Source: CAYLSV01 sp964386435 (GTDB lineage: Bacteria; Planctomycetota; Phycisphaerae; Tepidisphaerales; Tepidisphaeraceae). From it: a stretch of 13,001 nt of DNA. Location: contig CAYLSV010000099.1 in the NCBI GenBank assembly GCA_964386435.1, positions 1 through 13,001 on the forward strand, written 5' to 3'. Shown here piece by piece: positions 5,667 to 12,746 of this stretch. The notes under the pieces are model-generated. The model was not told where the DNA came from, searched no databases, and worked only from the letters and a program-made list of their open reading frames with translations. Each line of letters opens with the position of its first letter. Within the stretch, counting starts at the first letter, position 1. A program made the position numbers and the translations under genes.

Positions 5667-5695
5667 TTGCGTTTCGGACCGGTTCGAGGTAGGCT
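5667..5695 (+). promoter_or_regulatory. Candidate promoter of the LacI-family gene
   Basis: TTGCGT (5667-5672) and TAGGCT (5690-5695) are separated by exactly 17 bp and would give a short leader with the AAGGGGA ribosome binding site (5710-5716). Each hexamer matches the sigma70 consensus at only three of six positions, so confidence is low. Confidence 0.3.
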
Positions 5696-5718
5696 CCAGC
5701 CGCTCCTAGAAGGGGAAC

Positions 5719-6828
5719 ATGCCCAAGCCGCAGATTCAGCCTCAACCCAAACAAGCATCCCGGCGGGTCACGCTTCTGGATGTCGCCCGGCACGCGCAGG
5801 TCAGCCGAACCACCGTCAGCGACGTGCTCAACCGGGGCGACGCCGCCGGGTTGTACGCCGATGCGACGCGACAGAAGGTGATGGAGGCGGTGGCGGCGCT
5901 GGGTTACACGCCGCACGCCGGTGCCCAGCAGCTGGCGCGTGGCCGCAGCAACCTGATCGGGCTGATCCTGCTGCGGGACTTCGCCAATCCATACTTCGCC
6001 CGACTCGCCGACGCGGTGGATCAGGAAGTCCGCGCCCGCGGCATGCGGCTGCAACTGGCGGTTCGCAGTTCGCAGGAGCACGAGGCCCTCGACAACCACG
6101 CCGCCGAGGCCCAGCTCATCAGCCAGATGCAGACCGACGCTGTCGAGGGCGTGATCATCGGCCCGGTGTATGAGGACACCGACCTCAAGCTCCACCCGGC
6201 CCTCATGAGCGGCCGGCTGCCAACGATCTTGTTCGGCGGCGAGACCGACGCCGCCCTTGATAGTGTGGGCGAAGATTCCGACACGGCGTGGCAGCTCGCC
6301 ATCAACCACCTCGCCGACCTCGGCCACCGCCGGATCGGCTTCCTGTGCGCCCCGCCCTCACGGACGGACCCGACGCAGACGGACCATTATCACGCGTTGC
6401 GGCACCTCACGAACCGCGGCGTCTTTGCCGGGCCGCAGTGGGTCGCGTGGCACCCCGACGACGGCAACCTCGACGGCTACGCCGAGGCCGCCGACGCCTT
6501 TGCCGAGCAGTGGCGGGCCGCCGACTCCGCGGATCGGCCGACCGCCGTCGCCTGCCTCAACGACGCCGTGGCCCTGGTCGCCCTCGGCACCTTCGCCGAA
6601 CGCGGCATCCGCGTTCCGCACGATTTGAGCGTCGTCGGCTACGACAACCTGCCCGAATCGCGCCACCTCGTGCCCCGTCTGACGACCGTCGACAACGACG
6701 TCCCCGGCCAGATCCGCGTGGCGGTCAAGCGGCTGCTCACCCGCATCAAGCAGCCGCGCCTCGACCCCGAACGCGTCACCGTCGGCCCCCGCCTGATCGA
6801 ACGCCGCTCCACTTTGCGACCGACGTGA
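5719..6828 (+). CDS. LacI-family transcriptional regulator
   Basis: This is a DNA-binding, sugar-responsive regulator of 369 aa. The N-terminal helix-turn-helix is at about 17-38 ('VTLLDVARHAQVSRTTVSDV' and following). A hinge helix follows around 65-77 (AGAQQLARGRS), then a periplasmic-binding-protein-like effector domain opening with 'NLIGLIL' (78-84) and ending with 'VPHDLSVVGYDNLPES' (about 301-316) and 'PRLTTVDND' (about 321-329). The first 16 residues are a Gln/Pro/Lys-rich extension. The start is supported by AAGGGGA at 5710-5716, close upstream. The gene begins after the rplL terminator, so it is its own unit. The next genes on this strand are an exported glycoside hydrolase and an alginate-lyase-family protein, which suggests local control of carbohydrate degradation; that link is inference. 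Confidence 0.93.
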   Translation: MPKPQIQPQPKQASRRVTLLDVARHAQVSRTTVSDVLNRGDAAGLYADATRQKVMEAVAALGYTPHAGAQQLARGRSNLIGLILLRDFANPYFARLADAVDQEVRARGMRLQLAVRSSQEHEALDNHAAEAQLISQMQTDAVEGVIIGPVYEDTDLKLHPALMSGRLPTILFGGETDAALDSVGEDSDTAWQLAINHLADLGHRRIGFLCAPPSRTDPTQTDHYHALRHLTNRGVFAGPQWVAWHPDDGNLDGYAEAADAFAEQWRAADSADRPTAVACLNDAVALVALGTFAERGIRVPHDLSVVGYDNLPESRHLVPRLTTVDNDVPGQIRVAVKRLLTRIKQPRLDPERVTVGPRLIERRSTLRPT

Positions 6829-6850
6829 ACGTGCTGCTTCGCGGTCCTCG

Positions 6851-6960
6851 CTGAAACCCCCACCGCCGCGTGGCGGCGGGGCTACGCACGATNNNNNNNN
6901 NNCCAAGCCGTTTTGACTGCGTGCGTAGCCCCGCCGCCACGCGGCGGCGCGGGCCTCAGC
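6851..6960. repeat. REP-like inverted pair, class B (GTAGCCCCGCC type), with assembly gap
   Basis: A minus-strand unit (6851-6885, CTAC at 6882-6885) and a plus-strand unit (6925-6960, GTAG at 6925-6928) face away from each other with heads inward. Positions 6863-6889 are the exact reverse complement of 6921-6947 (27 bp). Each unit is itself a hairpin built on CCGCCGC/GCGGCGG-type arms, with the tail CGCTGA or CCTCAGC. The loop contains 10 N. The same design recurs at 9085-9301. It lies 22 bp after the lacI-type stop and 110 bp before the hydrolase start. Confidence 0.8.
6893..6902. other. Assembly gap (10 N) inside the class B repeat pair
   Basis: Ten unspecified bases sit in the loop between the two inverted repeat arms. 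The round number suggests a placeholder, and the true length may differ. Further repeat units could be missing here. Confidence 0.95.
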
Positions 6961-6992
6961 AACGCTCGCGCTGAAAACCGTAGTTTCGCCGC

Positions 6993-7021
6993 TTCCAATC
7001 GTCGCCAAAGTGGCGTATCTT
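6993..7021 (+). promoter_or_regulatory. Candidate promoter of the glycoside hydrolase gene
   Basis: TTCCAA (6993-6998) and TATCTT (7016-7021) are 17 bp apart; the -10 matches four of six consensus bases and the -35 three. A short inverted repeat, CGCCA (7003-7007)/TGGCG (7011-7015), lies in the spacer and could be an operator half-site pair. The support is positional and weak. Confidence 0.3.
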
Positions 7022-7070
7022 CTTAACCGGAGCGATCCGAACGCGTCAGATTGCTCGGAGGAGTTACCCC

Positions 7071-8990
7071 ATGACCAGAATCGACAAGTTCCTACCGTCC
7101 CTGCTGCTCGGCGGCTGCGTGCTGCTGTTTGGCGGCATGGCTTATGCCGAAGAAGTGCCTGCCCCGGCCGAGCGGGTGATCGAGGCCGAGTCGTCGCCGC
7201 CGGCGAGTGACAACGTGGTGGTGGACGACGAGACGGCATCCGGCGGGCAGGCGGTGATGTCGATCCGCGAGTGGGAGCCGGTGTTTCGCACCGACGAGCT
7301 GGCGGAGGAGAACGGCCGGGTGACGATCTGGGTTCGGTACAAGGGCGGCCCGGTGCAACTCAAGACAAGCGTCGACGGTAAGCAGACCGACCGCGATTGG
7401 GCGTGGGGCAAGCCGACCGAGTTCAAGTGGGCCAAGCTCGGCACCTACAACGCGGCCGATTTAGGCGACGAGATTATCATTATCCGCGGCCAGTTTGACG
7501 GCGAGACGGTTGTCGACGCCATCGCCGTCGAGGTGGCCGAGGCGGCGGCGGTCAGCGATGCGAAGAAGCCGAACATTGAGACGCCGGAGAATGCCGGTGA
7601 CGCCGGCATCGCCGGGGCGGCGGCGGGGGGCGGCGACGAGCTGCCGGCCAATCGGCCCGACCCCGATGCGCCACCGCAGACGGTGGATTTGACCATCGAT
7701 TGGAACCAGACTGTTGCCCAAATGCCCCGCGAGTTGTGGGGCGTTTCGCTGTACGGCATCGTCAACCCGACCATCGCCCGGCGGGAGGCGTACGTCGACT
7801 GGCTGACCGACCTCCGCCCGGCGCTGGTCCGCGTCCACAACGCCGAGATGACGCAGCAGTGGTGGGACGAAGAGGCCAAGGCGTGGGACGTGGAGGTGAT
7901 CGAATCGTGCTTCGCCCCGCACCGCGCTTGGATGGCCTCGACCGGCGTCGATCTGATGATGTGCGTGCCGTTCGATTGGCCGGCGTCGGTCATCGGCGCC
8001 GACGAGAACAGCAAGTACCTGCCGCCCGAGCGTTACGACGCTGGGATGGAGAACCTGCGGGACCTTGTTGAGATTCTGGTGGACGATCTCGGCCTGCCGA
8101 TCACGCACTGGGAGGTGAGCAACGAGTGGGACAACACTTACGAAAAGCTCGGCAAGCTCGATGAACTGTGGCCGCTGATCGGCCGGATGGCCGACGTGAT
8201 CCGCGAGGTGTCGCCCGACACCGAGGTCGGCGGCCCGGCGATGACGTGGCCGAAAGAGATTTGGGTCCGCGGCCTGCTCGACGAGGCGGGCGACAAGCTC
8301 GACTTCATCAGTTGGCACGGCTACGCCCTCGGCGAGCCGACGGTGCCGAACGCCAAGCTCATCACCCGTCCGGCCGAGATGGCTGAGCATGCCGCGGACG
8401 TCCATGAGATGATGGCGGCGCGCGATTTGGACGATCTGCCGACCTACGTCACGGAGTACAACGTGAAGTGGAGTTGGTCGCCGTACGAGCGTCGCCACGC
8501 CAACAGCGTCGGGGCGGCGTTCATGGCGGCGACAGTTGATCAAATGGCCCGCGAAGGCGTCGACGGCGCGGCGGTCTGGCACGCGATGGGCAACGCCTAC
8601 GGCCTGAAGGACGACGACGGCCGGATGCGGGCACCGGGGCAACTGTTCCTCTGGGCCAACCGCTACCTGCACGGCGAGGTCGCCGCGGCGGAGGCCGAGG
8701 TGGAGGGCTTCGTCGCCATTCCGATCACGATGGCCGACGGCCACCAGACGGTGCTGCTGATCAACCAGACGAACGCCGCGATGACCCTGCCGGCGGCCAC
8801 GGCGTTGCTCGCCACTGACAAGCCGATCCGCCACCTCGCCGTCACCGCCGACGGCGGCCGCGTGGCCGACGACGACGGCGCGGCAATCACCTTGCCCGGC
8901 TACGCCGTGCTGTTCCTCACCACCGCCCCCGGCGACGAAACATCCGGCAACTTCGAGCTGGAAGGCCAACACGTCAAGTTCGATTTCTGA
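7071..8990 (+). CDS. Secreted glycoside hydrolase, clan GH-A TIM barrel (GH39-like), with N-terminal CBM-like domain
   Basis: The start is fixed by GGAGGAG (7057-7063), 7 nt upstream of ATG. The 639-aa product opens with a signal peptide (1-26, ending AYA). Residues 34-155 look like a carbohydrate-binding module of the CBM35/CBM6 sort: they begin 'RVIEAESS' and end 'ETVVDAIAVEV'. A low-complexity linker follows (158-203). Residues 205-535 look like a TIM barrel. N351-E352 in 'THWEVSNEWDN' fits the acid/base on strand 4, and E462 in 'TYVTEYNVKW' fits the nucleophile on strand 7, with H416 in 'DFISWHGY' between them. A small beta domain (540-620) closes the protein. Clan GH-A enzymes hydrolyse beta-linked glycans with retention. 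The exact family (GH39, GH30 or unclassified) and the substrate are not determined. The ending ...HVKFDF shows no anchor, so the product is likely periplasmic or released. Confidence 0.8.
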   Translation: MTRIDKFLPSLLLGGCVLLFGGMAYAEEVPAPAERVIEAESSPPASDNVVVDDETASGGQAVMSIREWEPVFRTDELAEENGRVTIWVRYKGGPVQLKTSVDGKQTDRDWAWGKPTEFKWAKLGTYNAADLGDEIIIIRGQFDGETVVDAIAVEVAEAAAVSDAKKPNIETPENAGDAGIAGAAAGGGDELPANRPDPDAPPQTVDLTIDWNQTVAQMPRELWGVSLYGIVNPTIARREAYVDWLTDLRPALVRVHNAEMTQQWWDEEAKAWDVEVIESCFAPHRAWMASTGVDLMMCVPFDWPASVIGADENSKYLPPERYDAGMENLRDLVEILVDDLGLPITHWEVSNEWDNTYEKLGKLDELWPLIGRMADVIREVSPDTEVGGPAMTWPKEIWVRGLLDEAGDKLDFISWHGYALGEPTVPNAKLITRPAEMAEHAADVHEMMAARDLDDLPTYVTEYNVKWSWSPYERRHANSVGAAFMAATVDQMAREGVDGAAVWHAMGNAYGLKDDDGRMRAPGQLFLWANRYLHGEVAAAEAEVEGFVAIPITMADGHQTVLLINQTNAAMTLPAATALLATDKPIRHLAVTADGGRVADDDGAAITLPGYAVLFLTTAPGDETSGNFELEGQHVKFDF

Positions 8991-9027
8991 GCGGCCGGAA
9001 CGGAAATCGACGAACCATCAAGTCGGC

Positions 9028-9051
9028 GTCAGCCCCGCCGCCACGCGGCGG
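9028..9051 (+). repeat. Degenerate class B REP-like unit
   Basis: The sequence GTCAG followed by CCCCGCCGCCACGCGGCGG matches the class B unit at 6925, except that its head reads GTCAG instead of GTAG and the tail is lost. It lies 37 bp after the hydrolase stop and shortly before an N run, so it may be the remnant partner of the unit across the gap. Confidence 0.6.
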
Positions 9052-9066
9052 AGGTCCGGCCGGCTG

Positions 9067-9076
9067 NNNNNNNNNN
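9067..9076. other. Assembly gap (10 N) beside class B repeats
   Basis: A second run of exactly ten N, lying between a degenerate class B unit and an intact minus-strand unit. Both 10-N gaps in the window fall within this repeat family, which suggests assembly failure at the repeats. Confidence 0.95.
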
Positions 9077-9084
9077 CGCCTCAA

Positions 9085-9301
9085 CGTCGCTGAGAACCCC
9101 CACCGCCTCGTAGAGGCGGGGCTACGCAAGCTGCCGGATTAGCCACTTTGTGAACATGCGGTTTCTGCACGATTCGATCGCGGATTTGGCTAAGCCGCCC
9201 ATCTGACGGAGAGTTGCACGGATACTTGATGATCCACAACCAGGGAGGCGGAAGCGCGCTCGTAGCCCCGCCTCTACGAGGCGGTGGGGGCCTCAGCGAC
9301 G
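9085..9301. repeat. REP-like inverted pair, class B (second pair)
   Basis: The minus unit 9085-9125 (tail GTCGCTGAG, CTAC at 9122-9125) and plus unit 9262-9301 (GTAG 9262-9265, tail CCTCAGCGACG) are near-exact reverse complements over about 40 bp, differing at one or two bases near the tail. Each contains the hairpin CCGCCTC/GAGGCGG with a 3-base loop. The heads face inward across a 136-bp spacer, where TTAGCCA and TGGCTAA form a further small inverted repeat. The pair fills most of the gap between the hydrolase and the alginate-lyase-family gene. Confidence 0.8.
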
Positions 9302-9330
9302 TGCGCAGACCGGTGCCGCCAGAATGAGGC

Positions 9331-10524
9331 GTGCGCTGCTATAAGCAAGCTCGAACGATTCGCATCCCGATGAGCCTTCTGCTGCTGCTACTGCCCGTCA
9401 TGTTGTTCGCCGCCGCCGCATCGGGGGCGGTGACGATCACGCCGAGGGACAAGTTGCCGCCGCGGGGAAAGATGTCGCCGCAGTTGCGCGAGTTGTCCGA
9501 GGCGGCGCTGGCGTTGCCCGTGCAGAGTGTGACGCAGAAGCAGGTGCTCGCCCCCAGCGGCGATGTGCATGATTACGCCAGCATCGGCATCTACTGGTGG
9601 CCCGACCCCGACCAACCCGACGGCCTGCCGTGGGTTCGCCGCGACGGGCAGATCAACCCGCAAACCCGCGCCGGCAGCAGCTCCGACTCCGGCCGCCTAC
9701 GCGCCCTCACCCGCGCCGTCAGCCACCTCACCTGTGCCTGGCACCTGACCGGCGACGGCCGCTACGCCGCACACGCCGCCGTGCTGCTACGCGGCTGGTT
9801 CCTCGACGACGCCACGCGGATGAACCCGAACCTTAACCACGGCCAGGGCGTCCCCGGCCGCAGCATTGGGCGGCCGTACGGCATCATCGAGACGCACCAA
9901 CTTCTGGAACTCTTCGACGCCGCCGCACGATTGGAAGCGTCGGCCGCGTGGAACGAAGACGACGCCGCCGGTCTGCGTCGTTGGGCCGGCGGCTACCGCG
10001 ACTGGCTGCTCAACAGCGACCTCGGCCGTGAAGAGGCAACGAAGGTGAACAACCACGGCACGTGGTACGACGCCCAGGTGCTGTGGCTCAGCGCGTTCGC
10101 GGGTGACCCGCCCAGCGACGACGCGATCCGTGCCGCCCTCGCCCGACACCTCGCCCGCATCGAGCCCGACGGCCGCCAGCCGCACGAATTGCAACGGACC
10201 AAGTCGCTCTCGTACAGCGTGTTCAACCTGCTCGCCCTCGCCCACATCGCCCGCCTCGCCGAAACCCGCGGCCTCAAGTCGTGGCACGCCCACCCGAAGC
10301 TCGCCGCCGCGCTCGATTTCATCACGCCGCATTTGCTCGACCACTCGGCGTGGCCGCACGAGCAACTCGGCGAGATCGACGCCGACCACACCTGTCGCCT
10401 GCTCATCCTCGCCGGCTTCGGCCTTGACCGCCCGGACCTGCTCGACCTGGCAACAAGGCTCAACCCCGGCGATCAAGTCTCACTGCTGGAACTCAACCTG
10501 CCGACCGCAGCCGAACAAGGTTGA
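9331..10524 (+). CDS. Secreted alginate-lyase-family protein (PL5/PL38-like)
   Basis: Polysaccharide lyases of this fold cleave uronic-acid polymers such as alginate by beta-elimination in an alpha/alpha toroid. The 397-aa product has 'HDYASIGIYWWPDP' (80-93), 'GLPWVRRDGQINP' (98-110), 'NNHGTWYDAQ' (240-249) and 'ELQRTKSLSYSVFNL' (286-300). N241, H242, R289 and Y295 fit the usual Asn/His/Arg/Tyr catalytic set. A signal peptide is present, with hydrophobic core about 14-31 and cleavage near ASGA. The start is uncertain: GTG 9331 gives a basic n-region but a poor ribosome binding site; ATG 9370 gives a shorter form, also with no Shine-Dalgarno. The PL family number and the true substrate (alginate, glucuronan) cannot be settled by eye. 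It starts 29 bp after a repeat unit, so its promoter lies within or beside the repeat. Confidence 0.82.
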   Translation: MRCYKQARTIRIPMSLLLLLLPVMLFAAAASGAVTITPRDKLPPRGKMSPQLRELSEAALALPVQSVTQKQVLAPSGDVHDYASIGIYWWPDPDQPDGLPWVRRDGQINPQTRAGSSSDSGRLRALTRAVSHLTCAWHLTGDGRYAAHAAVLLRGWFLDDATRMNPNLNHGQGVPGRSIGRPYGIIETHQLLELFDAAARLEASAAWNEDDAAGLRRWAGGYRDWLLNSDLGREEATKVNNHGTWYDAQVLWLSAFAGDPPSDDAIRAALARHLARIEPDGRQPHELQRTKSLSYSVFNLLALAHIARLAETRGLKSWHAHPKLAAALDFITPHLLDHSAWPHEQLGEIDADHTCRLLILAGFGLDRPDLLDLATRLNPGDQVSLLELNLPTAAEQG

Positions 10525-10977
10525 GCATAGTTTGGGCGAACATGTCGATCCACCCGTTTCGATCGCGAACGCCGCTGACCAGCTCCCCTTCATGTTGCCA
10601 GTCTGTTAGGAGATGGAAGATGAGGAAGTCGATTTAAGGTGGGGTGCCGCAGCGGCCGTGACGCGGCACGCCCCGGACCGCCGGCAGCTGTCGCGTTGCG
10701 ATTGCGGCTTCCGCGGCCACAAAGCTCGGGCGGAATGTGACGTCCCTCGCCGCGGTGCAGCGGATGGGCGACAGCGGGTGCTGCACGCTCACGGCCGACC
10801 TGTTTTTCCGCCGGCTGGCGACGCGCACCTGATTCGCGAGCAAGGCTTGTCGTTCGCGACCTTGGGCTTCTCCTTCAGCATGAATTGCACGAACTCGGCG
10901 ACCATCCCTTGTTCATGTTGGACCATTCGGCGGTAGCCATAATCGGGGCGGTGCGAGAAGGTCGACCCATTGCAAAG
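10525..10977. other. 453-bp convergent intergenic region without a convincing gene
   Basis: Reading both strands I find only short frames of mixed composition; the longest is 107 codons at 10613-10936 (+) and has no recognisable motif. A minus-strand frame of about 45 codons ending near 10810 contains 'MVAEFVQFMLKEKPKVA', which also looks like nothing I know. GGGG+TGCCGC (10641-10650) can pair with GCGGCA..CCCC (10663-10674) to make a bulged hairpin without a T-tract. The stretch may hold a decayed gene, or termination signals for the two converging genes. Confidence 0.5.
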
Positions 10978-12633
10978 TCATACCGAGCGATCGTGAACCT
11001 CATCGTGACGCCTGCGACGCAAGGTGAAGAGTCCCAACAGCAGGGCGCCAGTCGCTGAACCGGGTTCGGGCACGACTATCACCGACCGCTGGGCGAGCAG
11101 CGCCCGGCGGTCGACGGCCACGGCGTCGAGGTCGAGTAGGCTCTCCATCAGCAGGCCGATGCCGTCAACGGCTTCGTAGTAAGCCTTGCCCGCGTGGCCG
11201 CGGAAGATGCCGGTGTCGTCGACCCACAGCTTGTCGATCGCCTCGTCGGCCACAGTCTGGCTCAGCAGCAGGTAGTCTTCGTCACCGGTGACCGCGTAGA
11301 GGTGGGCAAAGAACGAGATGGTTCGGGCATAGGTTTCGGCGTGGGCGCCTTGCCCGGCCCACTTATCGGAGTAGCCGTCGTACCACGTGTCCTGCCGCGT
11401 CTGGTTGGCGGGAAGTTCCGAGGCGATCCAGTCGGCGAACCGTTCGGCGGCTTGCAACAGGTCGGCGTCGCCGGTGAGGTCGTAGCCTTGCACGAAGCTC
11501 TGGGCGGTGGACAGCGGATGCTCGTAACCGAGCGTGTACGGCTGCCACAGGTCGAGGTGGCCGCGGGGCTCGTTCTCGGCGTAAGAATTGTTGTTGAGCC
11601 GGGGCTCAGTGACGGGCGTGCCGTCGAGGCGGAGCGAACCCCAAAACTTGCCGGTCGCATCGTCATATCCGTGTTGCGCGTAGGCAGATAGATAACCAAC
11701 GGCAATGTCGAGCAGCTCCGAGGCGTCGTCGCCGACAAGGTCGTAAGCGTCGAGCAGGGCGAAGGCGTGGGGGCCGGAAATGCTGGTCAGGTATCGGTTG
11801 CCGTCGAACCGATTGCCGCCCTTATTGGCCGGGTCGTCGACGGCCAGGTTGGTCGTCATGTCGCGGCGGTCCCAGTGGTACCTGCCCAAAAGCAGCGAGC
11901 GGTCGAGCCACTTGGCGTCGCCGGTTTCGTTGTAGGCGTGGGCGAACTCACGGACGTACTCGCCGGTCGTCATCGCGAAGGCGTGGCCGCGGTTGGGCGT
12001 GTCATGGCGGTTAATCTCGCCGGTGTTCTTGTTGACCACGTGGAACTGCCAAGCCGAATCGGCCTGCTGCTGCGCCACGGCCGGGGCGGTCCGCCACAAA
12101 TCGTCCCACTCGACGGGCAGAATGGCGTGCAGCTCGTGGTGGTTGCCGTTGGCACTTCTGCGCGACTCGTCGAACACGTTCACCCACCGGTGCCAGCCCC
12201 ACCAGACAAAGCCCTTGTCGGTCCGCCCGGCGTCGGTGAAGTTGCTCGTGTAAGTCGTCGTGTAGGTGTCGGCGAACGTGCTGTAGCGGGCGTCGCCGGA
12301 GAGGTCGGACAGGCGGCGGAAGGCCTCCAGCGTCCGCTGGTCCGTGGCAAGATTGGCCCCGCCAGGGTTGCGTCGACCGCGGCGTTCAACCCGCCAATCC
12401 TCGTCAAAGGCCAGCGGGTCGCTCGGCGAAGCGAGCGTGTTGACGTTGAGGATGCTCACAAGGATCGGCTGCTGGACCGAGCCATAGCGGTCGGTTCCGA
12501 ACTGGAGCAGCGTGTCGGCCGTGCGCTCGGCGTAGCTGCCGTACGAACCGACCTGCGCAAACGAGACAGGCGTGGCCGTGAGAAAACCGGCCACAACGGC
12601 CGCCGAGGCGGCGGCGGGAAGTCGCGAAAACAT
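10978..12633 (-). CDS. Secreted PEP-CTERM protein, putative alpha/alpha-toroid polysaccharide lyase or hydrolase
   Basis: From ATG 12631-12633 the product is 551 aa and begins with a signal peptide (1-27, MFSRLPAAASAAVVAGFLTA..FAQ); the longer frame to 12726 only adds poor sequence. The body is rich in repeated helix pairs ('RYSTFADTYTTTYT', 'KWLDRSLLLGRYHWDRR', 'DADLLQAAERFADWI'), as in (alpha/alpha) toroids. WGWHR (145-149), HHELH (165-169) and NRHD (208-211) resemble the ligand-binding motifs of pectate-lyase-like proteins; this is from memory and the substrate is unknown. The C-terminus has the PEP-CTERM sorting signal: VPEPGS (521-526), a hydrophobic segment (527-538) and RRRR (539-542), so an exosortase elsewhere would process it. 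Nine residues follow the arginines, longer than usual. It lies downstream of another PEP-CTERM gene on the same strand. Confidence 0.75.
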   Translation of the reverse strand: MFSRLPAAASAAVVAGFLTATPVSFAQVGSYGSYAERTADTLLQFGTDRYGSVQQPILVSILNVNTLASPSDPLAFDEDWRVERRGRRNPGGANLATDQRTLEAFRRLSDLSGDARYSTFADTYTTTYTSNFTDAGRTDKGFVWWGWHRWVNVFDESRRSANGNHHELHAILPVEWDDLWRTAPAVAQQQADSAWQFHVVNKNTGEINRHDTPNRGHAFAMTTGEYVREFAHAYNETGDAKWLDRSLLLGRYHWDRRDMTTNLAVDDPANKGGNRFDGNRYLTSISGPHAFALLDAYDLVGDDASELLDIAVGYLSAYAQHGYDDATGKFWGSLRLDGTPVTEPRLNNNSYAENEPRGHLDLWQPYTLGYEHPLSTAQSFVQGYDLTGDADLLQAAERFADWIASELPANQTRQDTWYDGYSDKWAGQGAHAETYARTISFFAHLYAVTGDEDYLLLSQTVADEAIDKLWVDDTGIFRGHAGKAYYEAVDGIGLLMESLLDLDAVAVDRRALLAQRSVIVVPEPGSATGALLLGLFTLRRRRHDEVHDRSV

Positions 12634-12746
12634 AGAGTTCCGTTCTGAGGAGGAAGGTGCGGCCAAGGGTCGGCCAAAGGCGTCGCCAACGCGGTCAGCG
12701 CTGACGACACCGAGAGGAGGAAGCAAAACTTCCGGGCATCAACCGA

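Noticed and set aside
5175..6173. 332-codon plus-strand frame running through rplL, its terminator and the start of the LacI gene
   Set aside because: It crosses a strong terminator and two well-supported genes, and its translation is Pro/Arg/Ser-rich noise.
7461..8972. 503-codon open frame antisense to the glycoside hydrolase
   Set aside because: It is a GC-driven mirror of the real gene, with repetitive His/Arg/Val-rich composition and no domain; the plus-strand frame has a signal peptide, catalytic motifs and a strong ribosome binding site.
11767..12648. 293-codon plus-strand frame
   Set aside because: Shadow of the PEP-CTERM lyase candidate on the minus strand; no recognisable motif.
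12694..12705. 12-bp palindrome GTCAGCGCTGAC and nearby GGAAG/CTTCC hairpin between the two PEP-CTERM genes
   Set aside because: Short enough to arise by chance; no T-tract or promoter boxes beside them, so I do not call a terminator or operator.
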